A stretch of DNA of 64,000 bases from CAVPDA01 sp963702495 (GTDB lineage: Bacteria > Pseudomonadota > Gammaproteobacteria > Burkholderiales > Rhodocyclaceae): contig CAVPDA010000004.1 of NCBI GenBank assembly GCA_963702495.1, forward strand, positions 310,001 through 374,000. Direction: 5' to 3'. Positions 11,237-20,274 of this stretch are shown in pieces. A program made the translations under genes and the position numbers. The notes under the pieces were generated by a model. The model was given only the letters and a program-made list of their open reading frames with translations. It was not told the origin of the DNA and did no database searches. Positions within the stretch are counted from its first letter, which is position 1, and every line of letters starts with the position of its first letter.

Positions 11237-11908
11237 TCAGTTGGGCTGCGGGCGGGGTGCGCGCGAGCGCAGTTCCCGTTCGATCGCCAGCAGCTTGTCG
11301 AGCTTCTCCTGCAGTTCGTCGGCCCGCTTCTGCTGCTCGTCCGCGCGTTTCTGCTGCTCGTCGGCACGCTTCTGCTGTTCGTCGGCCCGCTTCTGCTGCT
11401 CCTCGATGCGGCGCGTATCGTCCTTCAGTTGGGTTTCCTGTTTCTTCTGCTCGTCCTTCACCTGTGCCACCTGGCGCAGGCGGTCGGTGCTGAGGCGCGC
11501 GAGCAGGGTCACCAGTTGCCGCCGCGGCGATTCCGGCGCCGCGGTGCGGCTCAGCGAGTTTTCGAGGAGGCTGACGAGACGGGCGTCATCACGGAACGGG
11601 GCATTCGGCACCGACAGCAGCAGCACCAGCTTGAGGCGCGCGTTCTCCGTCTTGTCGCGATTGAAGACCTGGTTGAGCGCGTTGAACTCCTTGCGCAGGT
11701 CGTCCGCCGATACCCCCAGCATGCGCTGGTAGTAGGCGAGCAGGGTTTGCACCTCTTCCGTTTCCGAACTCCAGTCGGGCCACGGAAACACCGCGCTCGG
11801 CGGCCCGGTATCCTCGCCGTTCGCCGCCGGCGGCGGCATCCGGAGCGAGGAACACCCGGCCAGGAGCAGCGCGACAAGCAAGGCCGGGACGATCGCCGCG
11901 ACGTTCAT
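11237..11908 (-). CDS. QseG/YfhG-like outer-membrane lipoprotein
   Basis: A 223-residue lipoprotein. The signal peptide ends in lipobox LLLAGC (Cys about residue 18). The middle is helical and resembles the YfhG/QseG domain (PWPDWSSETEEVQTLLAYY). The C-terminal third is a highly charged coiled coil with four exact copies of the heptapeptide QQKRADE, encoded by a 21-bp tandem repeat. Its start overlaps the end of glrK by 4 bases, so the two are translationally coupled. In enterobacteria QseG binds the periplasmic part of QseE/GlrK and modulates it; the same role is inferred here from position. The cognate response regulator does not follow directly, as it usually does. Confidence 0.72.
   Translation of the reverse strand: MNVAAIVPALLVALLLAGCSSLRMPPPAANGEDTGPPSAVFPWPDWSSETEEVQTLLAYYQRMLGVSADDLRKEFNALNQVFNRDKTENARLKLVLLLSVPNAPFRDDARLVSLLENSLSRTAAPESPRRQLVTLLARLSTDRLRQVAQVKDEQKKQETQLKDDTRRIEEQQKRADEQQKRADEQQKRADEQQKRADELQEKLDKLLAIERELRSRAPRPQPN
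11317..11400. repeat. Four 21-bp tandem repeats in the QseG-like gene
   Basis: Units begin at 11317, 11338, 11359 and 11380 with consensus cgtcggcccgcttctgctgct (minor changes in units 2 and 3). Each encodes one QQKRADE heptad on the minus strand. The unit is a multiple of three, so copy-number change would lengthen the coiled coil without a frameshift. Confidence 0.9.
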
Positions 11909-13347
11909 GTTGACCGCTCTTTTCTTACTTTAGGCAGCGTGACACGGAAGTGCCCGCCTTCGCCGGCGTCCACGACCACCTCGATCCGACCGCGATGTGC
12001 GGCGACATATTCGCGGGCGATCGCCAGCCCCAGTCCGCTGCCCTCCACCCCCTCCTTGGCGCGCTTGCCGCGATAGAAGGCATCGAAGATTCTCTCCCGC
12101 TCGGCTGCGGGAACACCGTGGCCTTCGTCGATCACGTCCAGCACCGCGTTGCCGTTCTCGCTCTTCAGCAGCACCCGCACCACTCCTTCCTTGGGCGAGA
12201 ACTTGATGGCATTGGTCACGAGATTGTCGATCACCACGCGCAGCTTTTCCGGATCGCCCTCGATCTGCACCGGCGGCAGCACCTTCTGGAAGCGGATCGC
12301 GCGCCCCGCGGCGGCCAAGCGATGGGCGTGCAGCACCTTGTCCGCCAGCGCCTCCAGCGCCACCGGCTGCAAATCGAGGTTGCCGGCGGCGAGGCTGGCC
12401 TGCTGGTAGTTGAGCAATTCCTCGATCAGGGTCTGCAGGCGCCGGCTGTTCTGGGTCATGATGCCGACGATCGTGCGCTGGCTGTCGTTGATCGGCCCCG
12501 GCACCTGGTCGGCCAGCAGCTGCGCGCCTTCCCGGATCGCGGTGAGGGGGGTCTTCAGGTCGTGCGAGACATGGCGCAGGAAGCGGCTCTTCTGCTCCTC
12601 CAGTTCGCCCAGCCGCTGCCGCAGCCAGTCCAGCCGCTCACCGAGGAAAGCCAGATCGTCCGGTCCGCTCACGGCTATCGGTTCGGCGTAGTCGCCGCGG
12701 CCGATGGCCCGGATGGCGTGATCGATCTGGGTGATCTGCTCCGATACGATGTTGCGGAACCACCAGGCGATTCCCAGCGCCAGGGCGAGCGCCGCCAGCA
12801 GCGGCAGCAGCAAGGTATCGCGCGCATGACTGGCCTCCTGCTCCAGACGGGCGACCTCGGCATCGGCCACGGCGCGCGCCGCTTCCACCAATGGCAGGGC
12901 ATCGTCGGCCATGGCCAGAAAGTCATCCACGAGACGCTCTGGCGGTCCCTTCTCCGCATCCGCCAGTGCCAGCTCGGCGGCGATCTTCTGCTCCCGCTCC
13001 AACAGCGTGCCGACGCGGTTGCCGCTGGCGTTGTCGAGCGGGGAACCGGCCAGCCCGCCCGCCACCTGGCGAAAGTCGGCGCGCAGCCTGCGGTAATCGG
13101 TCGCCAGTTCCGCGTCGCGCAGAACCACGTACTGGCGCAACGCGCGCTCCATGCCGATCAGCGACTCGGCGATCTGGCGGCTGGCGCGCGCGGCGCTCGA
13201 TGCGCGCTGCACCGCGCGCTCGCTCTGCGCGGCAAGCCCCTGCAGGGTCAGCGCGGCGTAGCCCAACGCCAGTGCCAGCGGCGTCGCCACCAGCAGGAAA
13301 CCGGCGAGGACCAGTCTTTGGAAGGACTTCGGATAAAGCTTGTGCAC
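11905..13347 (-). CDS. glrK: Sensor histidine kinase GlrK/QseE
   Basis: A 480-residue membrane kinase. Transmembrane helix 1 is near residues 12-36 and helix 2 near 180-200 (LLLPLLAALALALGIAWWF). Between them lies a roughly 140-residue helical periplasmic sensor. A HAMP linker follows, then the dimerisation/phospho-acceptor box RHVSHDLKTPLTAIREGAQ, and a HATPase_c domain with N box (VIDNLVTNAIKFS), G1 box (DVIDEGHGVP) and G2 box (EGSGLGLAIAREYV). It is followed by the QseG-like lipoprotein with a 4-base overlap, the conserved glrK-qseG arrangement. Its partner GlrR sits at 3965-5320 on the same strand, separated by the glycogen genes. The signal it senses is unknown. Confidence 0.88.
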   Translation of the reverse strand: MHKLYPKSFQRLVLAGFLLVATPLALALGYAALTLQGLAAQSERAVQRASSAARASRQIAESLIGMERALRQYVVLRDAELATDYRRLRADFRQVAGGLAGSPLDNASGNRVGTLLEREQKIAAELALADAEKGPPERLVDDFLAMADDALPLVEAARAVADAEVARLEQEASHARDTLLLPLLAALALALGIAWWFRNIVSEQITQIDHAIRAIGRGDYAEPIAVSGPDDLAFLGERLDWLRQRLGELEEQKSRFLRHVSHDLKTPLTAIREGAQLLADQVPGPINDSQRTIVGIMTQNSRRLQTLIEELLNYQQASLAAGNLDLQPVALEALADKVLHAHRLAAAGRAIRFQKVLPPVQIEGDPEKLRVVIDNLVTNAIKFSPKEGVVRVLLKSENGNAVLDVIDEGHGVPAAERERIFDAFYRGKRAKEGVEGSGLGLAIAREYVAAHRGRIEVVVDAGEGGHFRVTLPKVRKERST

Positions 13348-13454
13348 AGGGATCCGCTTTCAGTCACCTATAATCGGTCGCTCACGAGTGTACATCGCTA
13401 ACGGTCATGGAATGCAGCCACGCCGAATAATGAAAGGGTTCGCCATGACCGTTT

Positions 13455-13499
13455 CCCTCACCCCCAGCCCCTCTCCCAGCGGGCGAGGGGAGCTTCGAG
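13455..13499. repeat. Interspersed palindromic repeat, copy 1 (second copy inside metG)
   Basis: The GC-rich element starts ccctcacccccagcccctct, continues with a short hairpin (arms ctcccagc... / gaggggag) and ends agcttcgag. The same element occurs at 29102-29148 within metG. Here it is intergenic, between glrK and the dihydrofolate reductase. The rest of 13348-13525 holds no gene. Confidence 0.7.
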
Positions 13500-13525
13500 A
13501 GTCGCTAGCGCGACTTTCACGTTAA

Positions 13526-14161
13526 ATGAACGTGATGAGTGCTGTTGTCGGGGCCAGCGTGCGCCCCTCCGAAAGAACAGGGCCAACGGTTGCACTGATT
13601 GCCGCAGTAGGCCCCAACGGCCTCATTGGCGGCGATAACAGGATGCCTTGGCATCTGCCGCGAGACCTGCGCTGGTTCCGACAGATAACGTCTGGACACG
13701 CTGTGCTGATGGGCCGGAAGACATTCGAGTCATTGGGCAAGCGGCCGCTTCCCAAACGAAGGAACATCGTCATTACACGACAGTTGGACTACGAAGCCCC
13801 GGGCTGCGAGGTTGCGCACTCCCTGGAATCGGCGATTGCATTATGCCAGTCCGACTCAAGGGTTTTTGTGATTGGTGGCGGTCTCCTGTTCCAAGAAGCA
13901 ATGCAACTTGCCGACGAGATCTACATGACCGAGATCGCAAGTCGAAATCCCACGCTACCGCTGTTTCCCCTTTTCACAGGCGACACCTACTTCCCGAAAC
14001 TGGATGAATCTGCCTGGACGCTCACCCGGCCCGGCAAGCGGTGGTTTCTTGCCTCGTGCTTCATGAAGCCGAAGTACGGTGCGGCCAACCCCGGCCTCTA
14101 TTTTCGGTTCCGGATCTATCAACGCGTTCGTCACTTGACCGCCACGCAGTCCACGAAGTAG
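13526..14161 (+). CDS. folA: Dihydrofolate reductase
   Basis: Reduces dihydrofolate to tetrahydrofolate with NADPH. Family blocks are clear: ALIAAVGPNGLIGGDN with MPWHLPRDL (substrate site), GHAVLMGRKTFESLG (NADPH binding), NIVITRQ and FVIGGGLLFQEAM. At 211 residues it is longer than typical FolA (about 160-170), with about 20 extra N-terminal residues and a basic C-terminal tail. The true start may be further downstream: no good ribosome site precedes ATG 13526, and that ATG sits in the loop of a 7-bp inverted repeat (13517-13535). Its last 31 bases overlap the 3' end of the convergent decarboxylase gene. It looks less GC-biased than its neighbours, so acquisition by transfer is possible. 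Confidence 0.85.
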   Translation: MNVMSAVVGASVRPSERTGPTVALIAAVGPNGLIGGDNRMPWHLPRDLRWFRQITSGHAVLMGRKTFESLGKRPLPKRRNIVITRQLDYEAPGCEVAHSLESAIALCQSDSRVFVIGGGLLFQEAMQLADEIYMTEIASRNPTLPLFPLFTGDTYFPKLDESAWTLTRPGKRWFLASCFMKPKYGAANPGLYFRFRIYQRVRHLTATQSTK

Positions 14162-16377
14162 CGCACAGAGCGGTCTTCCCGCTCCTCGACGAGCCCGTGG
14201 ATGTCGGTCTCGAAGCCGGGGAAGCGATCGTTGAATTCGCGCGCGAACTGCAGGTAGCGCACGATGGTGCGGTTGAAGCGCTCGCCCGGGATCAGCAGCG
14301 GAATGCCCGGCGGATAGGGCGTGAGCAGCACGCTGGTGATGCGGCCTTCGAGATCGTCGATGGCGACGCGCTCGATGTCGCGGTGCGCCATGCGGGCGAA
14401 GGCGTCGGCGGGCTTGAGCGCCGGCACCATGTCCGACAGATACATCTCGGTGGTAAGCCGCGCCACGTCGTTCACCTTGTAGATGCCGTGGATCTGGTCG
14501 CACAGGTCGCGCAGGCCGATCTTCTCGTAGCGCGGATGGGCCTGGATGAATTCCGGCAGCACCCGCCACAGCGGCTGATTGCGGTCGTAGTCGTCCTTGA
14601 ACTGCTGCAGTTCGGTCACCAGCGTGTTCCAGCGGCCCTTGGTGATGCCGATGGTGAACATGATGAAGAAAGAATAGAGGCCGGTTTTTTCAACGACGAT
14701 GCCGTGCTCCGCCAGGTACTTGGTGACGATGGCCGCGGGAATGCCGGAATCGGCGAAATCGCCGTCCACGTCCAGGCCCGGCGTGATCACGGTGGCCTTG
14801 ATCGGGTCGAGCATGTTGAAGCCGGGCGCCAAGTTGCCGAAGCCGTGCCAGCGCTCTCCCGCCTTCAGCATCCAGTGCTCGCGGTCGCCGATGCCCTCCT
14901 CGGCGAGGTGCTCCGGCCCCCACACCTTGAACCACCACGACTCGCCGAACTCCTCATCCACCTTGCGCATGGCGCGGCGGAAATCGAGCGCCTCGGCGAT
15001 GGACTCCTCCACCAGCGCCGGACCGCCGGGCGGTTCCATCATCGCCGCCGCCACGTCGCAGGAGGCGATGATGGCGTACTGCGGACTGGTGGAACTGTGC
15101 ATCAGATAGGCTTCGTTGAAGATGTCGCGGTCCAGCTTGCGCGTCCCGGATTCCTGCACCAGGATCTGGGATGCCTGCGACAGGCCGGCCAGCAGCTTGT
15201 GGGTCGACTGCGTGGCGAACACCATCGAGTGCTCGCAGCGCGGCCGGTCGCGGCCGATGGCATGCATGCCGATGTAGTAATCGTGGAACGCGGCGTGGGG
15301 CAGCCAGGCTTCGTCGAAGAGCAGGGTGTCGATGCGGCCGTCGAGCATCTCCTTGATGGTGTCCACGTTGTAGAGCACGCCGTCGTAGGTGCTCTGGGTG
15401 ATCGTCAGCACGCGCGGCGGCGTCTTCGCCCCGCGCGCGAAGGGATTGGCGTCGATCTTCTTCTGGATGCTCTCCGGCTTGAACTCGTCCAGCGGAATCG
15501 GGCCGATGATGCCGTAGTGGTTGCGCGTCGGCATCAGGAACACGGGAATCGCCCCCGTCATGATGATGGCGTGGAGCACCGACTTGTGGCAGTTGCGGTC
15601 CACCACCACGATGTCGTCCGGCGCCACCGTCGAATGCCACACGATCTTGTTCGAGGTCGAGGTGCCGTTGGTGACGAAGAACAGGTGGTCGCAGTTGAAG
15701 ATGCGCGCCGCGTTGCGTTCCGAGGCGGCCACCGGGCCGGAGTGGTCGAGCAACTGGCCCAGTTCGTCCACCGAGTTGCAGACGTCGGCGCGCAGCATGT
15801 TCTCGCCGAAGAACTGGTGGAACATCTGGCCCACCGGGCTCTTCAGGAATGCCACCCCGCCCGAGTGCCCCGGGCAGTGCCAGGAGTAGGAGCCGTCGGC
15901 GGCGTAATGCGTCAGCGCGCGGAAGAAGGGCGGCGCCAGGGAGTCGAGGTAGGCCCGCGCCTCGCGCACGATGTAGCGGGCGACGAACTCGGGCGTGTCC
16001 TCGAACATGTGGATGAAGCCGTGCAGTTCCTTCAGCACGTCGTTCGGGATGTGGCGCGAGGTGCGCGTCTCGCCATAGAGGAAGATCGGGATGTCGGCGT
16101 TGCGGAAGCGGATTTCCTCGACGAAGGCGCGCAACTGGGCCACCGCCTCCTCGGCCCGCGCCGCGGGTCTGAATTCCTCGTCGTCGATGGACAGGATGAA
16201 GGCGGAGGCGCGGCTCTGCTGCTGGGCGAAGGAGGAGAGATCGCCGAAGCTGGTCACCCCGAGCACCTCCATGCTCTCTTCCTCGATCGCCTTGGCCAGG
16301 GCACGGATGCCGAACCCGCTCGCGTTCTCCGAGCGGAAATCCTCGTCGATGATGACGATCGGAAAGCGGAAACGCAT
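14131..16377 (-). CDS. Orn/Lys/Arg decarboxylase, large PLP-dependent form
   Basis: Decarboxylates a basic amino acid to a polyamine or diamine (fold type I, AdiA/LdcC/SpeF/SpeC family), about 748 residues. The N-terminal wing (residues 1-130) resembles a receiver fold. The core has WHCPGHSGG, the cofactor region TNGTSTSNKIVWHS, DRNCHKS and FDEAWLPHAAFHDYY. The PLP Schiff-base Lys is in ATQSTHKLLAGLSQAS. The C-terminal domain contains LLTPYPPGIPLLIPGERF. The start is ATG 16377 after ggagaagg; a GTG directly precedes it. Substrate (arginine, lysine or ornithine) cannot be told reliably. Its 3' end overlaps the convergent dihydrofolate reductase. Confidence 0.88.
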   Translation of the reverse strand: MRFRFPIVIIDEDFRSENASGFGIRALAKAIEEESMEVLGVTSFGDLSSFAQQQSRASAFILSIDDEEFRPAARAEEAVAQLRAFVEEIRFRNADIPIFLYGETRTSRHIPNDVLKELHGFIHMFEDTPEFVARYIVREARAYLDSLAPPFFRALTHYAADGSYSWHCPGHSGGVAFLKSPVGQMFHQFFGENMLRADVCNSVDELGQLLDHSGPVAASERNAARIFNCDHLFFVTNGTSTSNKIVWHSTVAPDDIVVVDRNCHKSVLHAIIMTGAIPVFLMPTRNHYGIIGPIPLDEFKPESIQKKIDANPFARGAKTPPRVLTITQSTYDGVLYNVDTIKEMLDGRIDTLLFDEAWLPHAAFHDYYIGMHAIGRDRPRCEHSMVFATQSTHKLLAGLSQASQILVQESGTRKLDRDIFNEAYLMHSSTSPQYAIIASCDVAAAMMEPPGGPALVEESIAEALDFRRAMRKVDEEFGESWWFKVWGPEHLAEEGIGDREHWMLKAGERWHGFGNLAPGFNMLDPIKATVITPGLDVDGDFADSGIPAAIVTKYLAEHGIVVEKTGLYSFFIMFTIGITKGRWNTLVTELQQFKDDYDRNQPLWRVLPEFIQAHPRYEKIGLRDLCDQIHGIYKVNDVARLTTEMYLSDMVPALKPADAFARMAHRDIERVAIDDLEGRITSVLLTPYPPGIPLLIPGERFNRTIVRYLQFAREFNDRFPGFETDIHGLVEEREDRSVRYFVDCVAVK

Positions 16378-16465
16378 CACCTTCTCCTTCGGGGTGTCAT
16401 GCCGGCAACAGCGGAAAGCGCGGGAGTATAGACCCGTCCCGCCTCAGCGGATAGAGGAAGCCTTG

Positions 16466-16523
16466 TCCAATGGGGTTTGAGTCTGAGCGGGGTGCGTGAA
16501 TCCAACGGGGTTTGAGTCTGAGC
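16466..16523. repeat. Two 23-bp direct repeats at the left edge of the integrase element
   Basis: Copies at 16466-16488 and 16501-16523 share 22 of 23 bases (core ggggtttgagtctgagc). A reverse-complement relative, gctcagactcatacctcg plus attgga, lies at 22499-22522. This suggests these are terminal/subterminal repeats of one element. Confidence 0.7.
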
Positions 16524-17065
16524 TGGTGGCCGGGGTCGATCAAGATGCGAGGCATGGTGATCGATATGAACGACGAGCAACTGCGGACCTTGGCGGATTT
16601 GCAGGGGTTTTTGAATGGCACCGCGATGATGGATTTCACGGTGGCGGCGAGAGGAGCGGTATGCATTCATCGCGCGCACCGTTGAGACGTTTCGGCTATG
16701 GCCGGCTCAAACGCGCCGACAAGGCGATGGTGCTGCGTTTTCTCGAACGGGTCAGCGGCTACTCGCGCCAGCAGATCGCGCGCCTGGTCAAACGCGGCGG
16801 CTGAGCGACGGGCAACTGGTCAAGCGCTACCGCGGCTCGCGCACCAGTTTTGCGCGCATCTACACGGGGCGGACATACTCCTGCTCGTACAGACCGACAG
16901 GCTGCATGGCACGCTATCGGGCCTGGCGACCAAGAAACTCATGGAACGGGCCTACGGGATCTTCGGCGATGCCCGCTACCAACGACTGGCAACGATCTCG
17001 GTGGCGCACCTGTACAACCTGCGGCAGCGGTCAAGCTACCAGCATCAGCGGCAGGTCTGGACTAA

Positions 17066-19171
17066 CCCAGCTTTAACACCCCATCGTCATAATCGGCATT
17101 ATTCGACGGCTTCGCCATTCGTAACGCCTTGATTTTCCACGAATCATGATTTTGGTTTCGTTTTGTTGTGCCATAATAGTTTAGGCATACCCGGTTTTTC
17201 CCTTGCTTTTTCGATAACATCGGGTGGATGTTTATCCGGCAAACCCGAACCAACAACAAAGCCACCGGCGAGGGCTACTTCACCTATCGACTGGTGCGCG
17301 GCGAGCGTATTGGCGGCAAGGTGCGCCAGATCACCGTCCTCAATCTTGGGCGCAACTTCGCCATCAAGCCCGAAGACTGGCCGGTGCTGTGCAGTCGGCT
17401 CGAACAACTCCTGCAACCGCAGGAAACGCTGCTCGCCATCGACTGCCCGGAACCGATCGAACGGGCCGCCCAGCGCTATTTCGGGCAACTGATCGCACGC
17501 GCGCCGTTGCCCGAGGAGACGACAGGTCTCGAAGGCAAGCAGGCCAAGTCCGCGGCCATCGAGCGTCCCGCCGCCGACTTCCATGAAGTGGATATCGACT
17601 CCCTGCAACAGAGCCAACCGCGCTCGGTCGGCGTCGAGCATGTCGCCCTGCATGTCCTGGCGCAATTCGGTTTCGTCAAGAAACTGGCCGAGTTGGGCAT
17701 CAACGGCATCACGCGTGCGGCCATCCTTGGCAACCTGATCGGGCGCATGGCCCAGCCGGCCTCGGAACTTTCCACCTGGCGCTGGCTGCAAACCCACAGC
17801 GCCCTGGGCGAATTGATCGATGTCGATTTCGCCGGCATGTCGCACATGGGCTTGTACCGGGCCTCGGACATCTTGATGCGCCATCGGGCCGCGATTGAAG
17901 CGCACCTGTTCAGTTCCATTCAAACGCTGTTCACGCTGGAAGAGACGGTCACCCTGTATGACCTGACCAACACCTACTTTGAAGGCGAAGCCGCCGCCAA
18001 CCCCAAGGCTCGGCGCGCACGCTCGAAGGAGAAGCGCAGCGATTGCCCTCTGCTCACCCTGGGTCTGGTCCTCGACGGCAGCGGCTTTGTGCGCCGCTCC
18101 CGGAGCTTCGCCGGCAATGTGTCCGAAGCCACGACACTGGCTGGCATGCTGACGGGTCTGGGCGCACCGCCCGGCGCGCTGGTCATCATGGATGCGGGCA
18201 TCGCCACCGAAGCCAATTTGGCCTGGCTCATCGAGCACGGTTACCGCTATCTGGTGGTGCGCCGCGGTGGTGCACGGCAATTTGACGAAGCCCAAGCAGT
18301 GGCCATCGAGACCGCCGGCGGTGAGAGCCTGCGGCTGCAGAAGGTGCTCAGCGAAGACGGCAAGGAAGTTCAGTTGTATTGCCATTCGCTGGCGCGGGAG
18401 GCCAAAGAGACGGCGATGGTGGCCCGCTTTGCCCAGGGCTTCGAGGCGGGATTGCAGAAGATCGTCGATGGCCTGCAGAAACCTCGCGCCGAGAAGCGCC
18501 ATGACAAACTTCTGGAGCGCATTGGCCGGCTCAAGCAGAAGAGCCACGGCGCCAGCCAACATTACACGGTGAATCTGGCCACCGACGCCTCGGGCAAGAT
18601 CGTCACGGCACTGACCTGGGAGAAGTCGCTGGTGGCCGGAACCATGGCTACCCACCCGGGGGTGTATTGCCTGCGCAGCAGTGAGACGGCCTGGGACGAG
18701 GAGCGGCTGTGGCGCACCTACACGATGCTGACCGATCTCGAGAGCGTGTTCCGCAGTCTGAAGAGCGAGTTGGGCTTGCGTCCGGTGTACCACTCGAAGG
18801 AGGATCGTTCGGACGGGCATCTGTTCATCACGGTCCTGGCGTATCAGTGCGTGCAGGTCGTGCGGGTGCAATTGAAGGCGGCCGGGATCAACGACTCCTG
18901 GGTCAGCCTGAGACAGACGATGTCGGTTCAGCGTCGCGTGACCGCCAGCCTTCGCCGCAAGGACGGACGGACGATCCATGTGCGCAAGAGCACCCAGGCC
19001 GAACCGGCATTGATGGCGATCTATGAGGCTCTGGCAATCAATCCGGCACCGGGAGGAACCAAAAAACTGATCAGCTGACGACTCAACCCGAGCAAACGCG
19101 CGACTCAAAACACCAGTACGCGCCAACAAGCTGATTTGTATGAATGTTTTTTGCCCGTTGTTAAACCTGGG
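17066..19171 (+). mobile_element. IS1634-type insertion sequence
   Basis: 2,106 bp. Terminal inverted repeats are cccagctttaaca at the left (17066) and tgttaaacctggg at the right (ending 19171), 12 of 13 matching. It is flanked by a 4-base duplication ctaa (17062-17065 and 19172-19175). It carries one intact transposase gene. The insertion interrupts the host integrase between Thr and Lys codons. Confidence 0.85.
17228..19078 (+). CDS. IS1634-family transposase
   Basis: A 616-residue DDE transposase, apparently intact. The N-terminal domain has the family opening (MFIRQTRTNNKATGEGYFTY...VRQITVLNLG). The catalytic core contains LYDLTNTYFEG (first Asp), a long beta insertion, VIMDAGIATEANLAWL (second Asp) and the C-terminal Glu in LTDLESVFRSLKSELGLRP (Y-type spacing), followed by HLFITVLAYQCVQVVR. 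The start is ATG 17228, 162 bases inside the left repeat. The terminal repeats and target duplication suggest a recent, possibly still mobile copy. An IS4-like classification is the alternative, since the two groups share this core. Confidence 0.85.
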   Translation: MFIRQTRTNNKATGEGYFTYRLVRGERIGGKVRQITVLNLGRNFAIKPEDWPVLCSRLEQLLQPQETLLAIDCPEPIERAAQRYFGQLIARAPLPEETTGLEGKQAKSAAIERPAADFHEVDIDSLQQSQPRSVGVEHVALHVLAQFGFVKKLAELGINGITRAAILGNLIGRMAQPASELSTWRWLQTHSALGELIDVDFAGMSHMGLYRASDILMRHRAAIEAHLFSSIQTLFTLEETVTLYDLTNTYFEGEAAANPKARRARSKEKRSDCPLLTLGLVLDGSGFVRRSRSFAGNVSEATTLAGMLTGLGAPPGALVIMDAGIATEANLAWLIEHGYRYLVVRRGGARQFDEAQAVAIETAGGESLRLQKVLSEDGKEVQLYCHSLAREAKETAMVARFAQGFEAGLQKIVDGLQKPRAEKRHDKLLERIGRLKQKSHGASQHYTVNLATDASGKIVTALTWEKSLVAGTMATHPGVYCLRSSETAWDEERLWRTYTMLTDLESVFRSLKSELGLRPVYHSKEDRSDGHLFITVLAYQCVQVVRVQLKAAGINDSWVSLRQTMSVQRRVTASLRRKDGRTIHVRKSTQAEPALMAIYEALAINPAPGGTKKLIS

Positions 19172-19226
19172 CTAAGACTCGGCCAGCGAGCCTGCCGATC
19201 GGTGAGCGTCGCGCGCCAACCCCCAA

Positions 19227-20274
19227 CTTGATTAGCAACGATCGTAAGCCAGGCTCACGTGGCGAGCCACCTGCGGCCGTACCCTGTGTCCGAGTGGATT
19301 GCGGAGGGTACTGCCATGGCGATGAATCGAATCCAGTTCCAACGCGGACTGTCCATGCCTGAGTTTTTCCAGCAGTTCGGCACCGAAGCCCAATGCGAGG
19401 CGGCCCTTGAGGCAACACGCTGGCCCGAGGGCTTTCGCTGTCCCCACTGCGGGGGTGCGGCGCATTGCGTGGTACAAAGCCGTGGCCGCAAGCTCTATCA
19501 GTGCAACGCCTGCCGCCATCAGAGCTCGCTGATTGCCGGCACCGTCTTTCAGGGCACCAAGCTCGCCCTGACGGTGTGGTTCCTGGCGATCTACCTGATC
19601 AGCCAGGCCAAGACCGGGCTGTCGGCGCTGGCACTGAAGCGCCAGCTCGGGGTGAGCTATCCGACGGCTTGGCTGATCCACCACAAGCTGATGCAGGCGA
19701 TGCTCGATCGCGAGCAGCACTATGTCCTCGAAGGCCAGATCCAGGTCGACGATGCCTACCTCGGCGGCGAGCGCAGCGGTGGCAAGGCCGGCCGTGGCTC
19801 GGAGAACAAAGTCCCGTTCGTCGCCGCCCTCTCGATGAGCGATGAGGGGCATCCGCTGCGCACCAAGCTCACCCCGGTAGCCGGCTTCAGTCTGAAGGCG
19901 ATCGCCCAGTGGGCCAGCGCAAATCTGGCGCCCAGCAGCACGGTGCTGTGCGACGGACTGGCCTGCTTCAGCGCGGTCGCTGAGGCCGGCTGTGTCTATC
20001 AGCCGACTATCGTGGCCGGGCGCAAGCCCAAGGACTTGCCCGAGTTCGAGTGGATCAACACCGTGCTGGGCAATCTGAAGACCAGTCTCAACGGCGCCTA
20101 CCATGCGTTCGACTTCCGAAAGTATGCCCATCGTTATCTTGCCGCCTTCGCCTACCGCTTCAACCGCCGATTCAACCTGCGAACGCTGCACAAACGCCTG
20201 CTGGTCGCCGCAGCCAACTGCGGCCCGCATTCCGAGCGCATCATTCGAATGGCTGACGTTGGTTGCTAATCAGG
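19227..20274 (+). mobile_element. IS1595-type insertion sequence
   Basis: 1,048 bp. Terminal repeats are cttgattagcaac (19227) and gttgctaatcagg (ending 20274), 12 of 13 matching. A perfect 8-bp target duplication acccccaa flanks it at 19219-19226 and 20275-20282, the size usual for this family. It is inserted in the same integrase gene 55 bases beyond the IS1634-type element. Confidence 0.9.
19316..20269 (+). CDS. IS1595-family transposase
   Basis: About 317 residues from ATG 19316, which is preceded by ggaggg at 7 bases. The N-terminal zinc ribbon is clear (FRCPHCGGAAH and YQCNACRHQSS, two CxxC pairs). A helix-turn-helix follows (SQAKTGLSALALKRQLGVSY). The ISXO2-like catalytic domain has IQVDDAYLGGER (first Asp), LCDGLACF (second Asp) and FEWINTVLGNLKTSLNGAYHAF (third position, Asn-rich as in the family), then RYLAAFAYRFNRRF. 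The gene fills the element and stops 5 bases before its right end. It is apparently intact. Confidence 0.9.
   Translation: MAMNRIQFQRGLSMPEFFQQFGTEAQCEAALEATRWPEGFRCPHCGGAAHCVVQSRGRKLYQCNACRHQSSLIAGTVFQGTKLALTVWFLAIYLISQAKTGLSALALKRQLGVSYPTAWLIHHKLMQAMLDREQHYVLEGQIQVDDAYLGGERSGGKAGRGSENKVPFVAALSMSDEGHPLRTKLTPVAGFSLKAIAQWASANLAPSSTVLCDGLACFSAVAEAGCVYQPTIVAGRKPKDLPEFEWINTVLGNLKTSLNGAYHAFDFRKYAHRYLAAFAYRFNRRFNLRTLHKRLLVAAANCGPHSERIIRMADVGC

Noticed and set aside
13517..13540. Possible attC/attI site beside a dihydrofolate reductase, suggesting an integron cassette
   Set aside because: No 59-base-element core sites or integrase are seen; the dyad is only 7 bp and the gene is of chromosomal FolA type.
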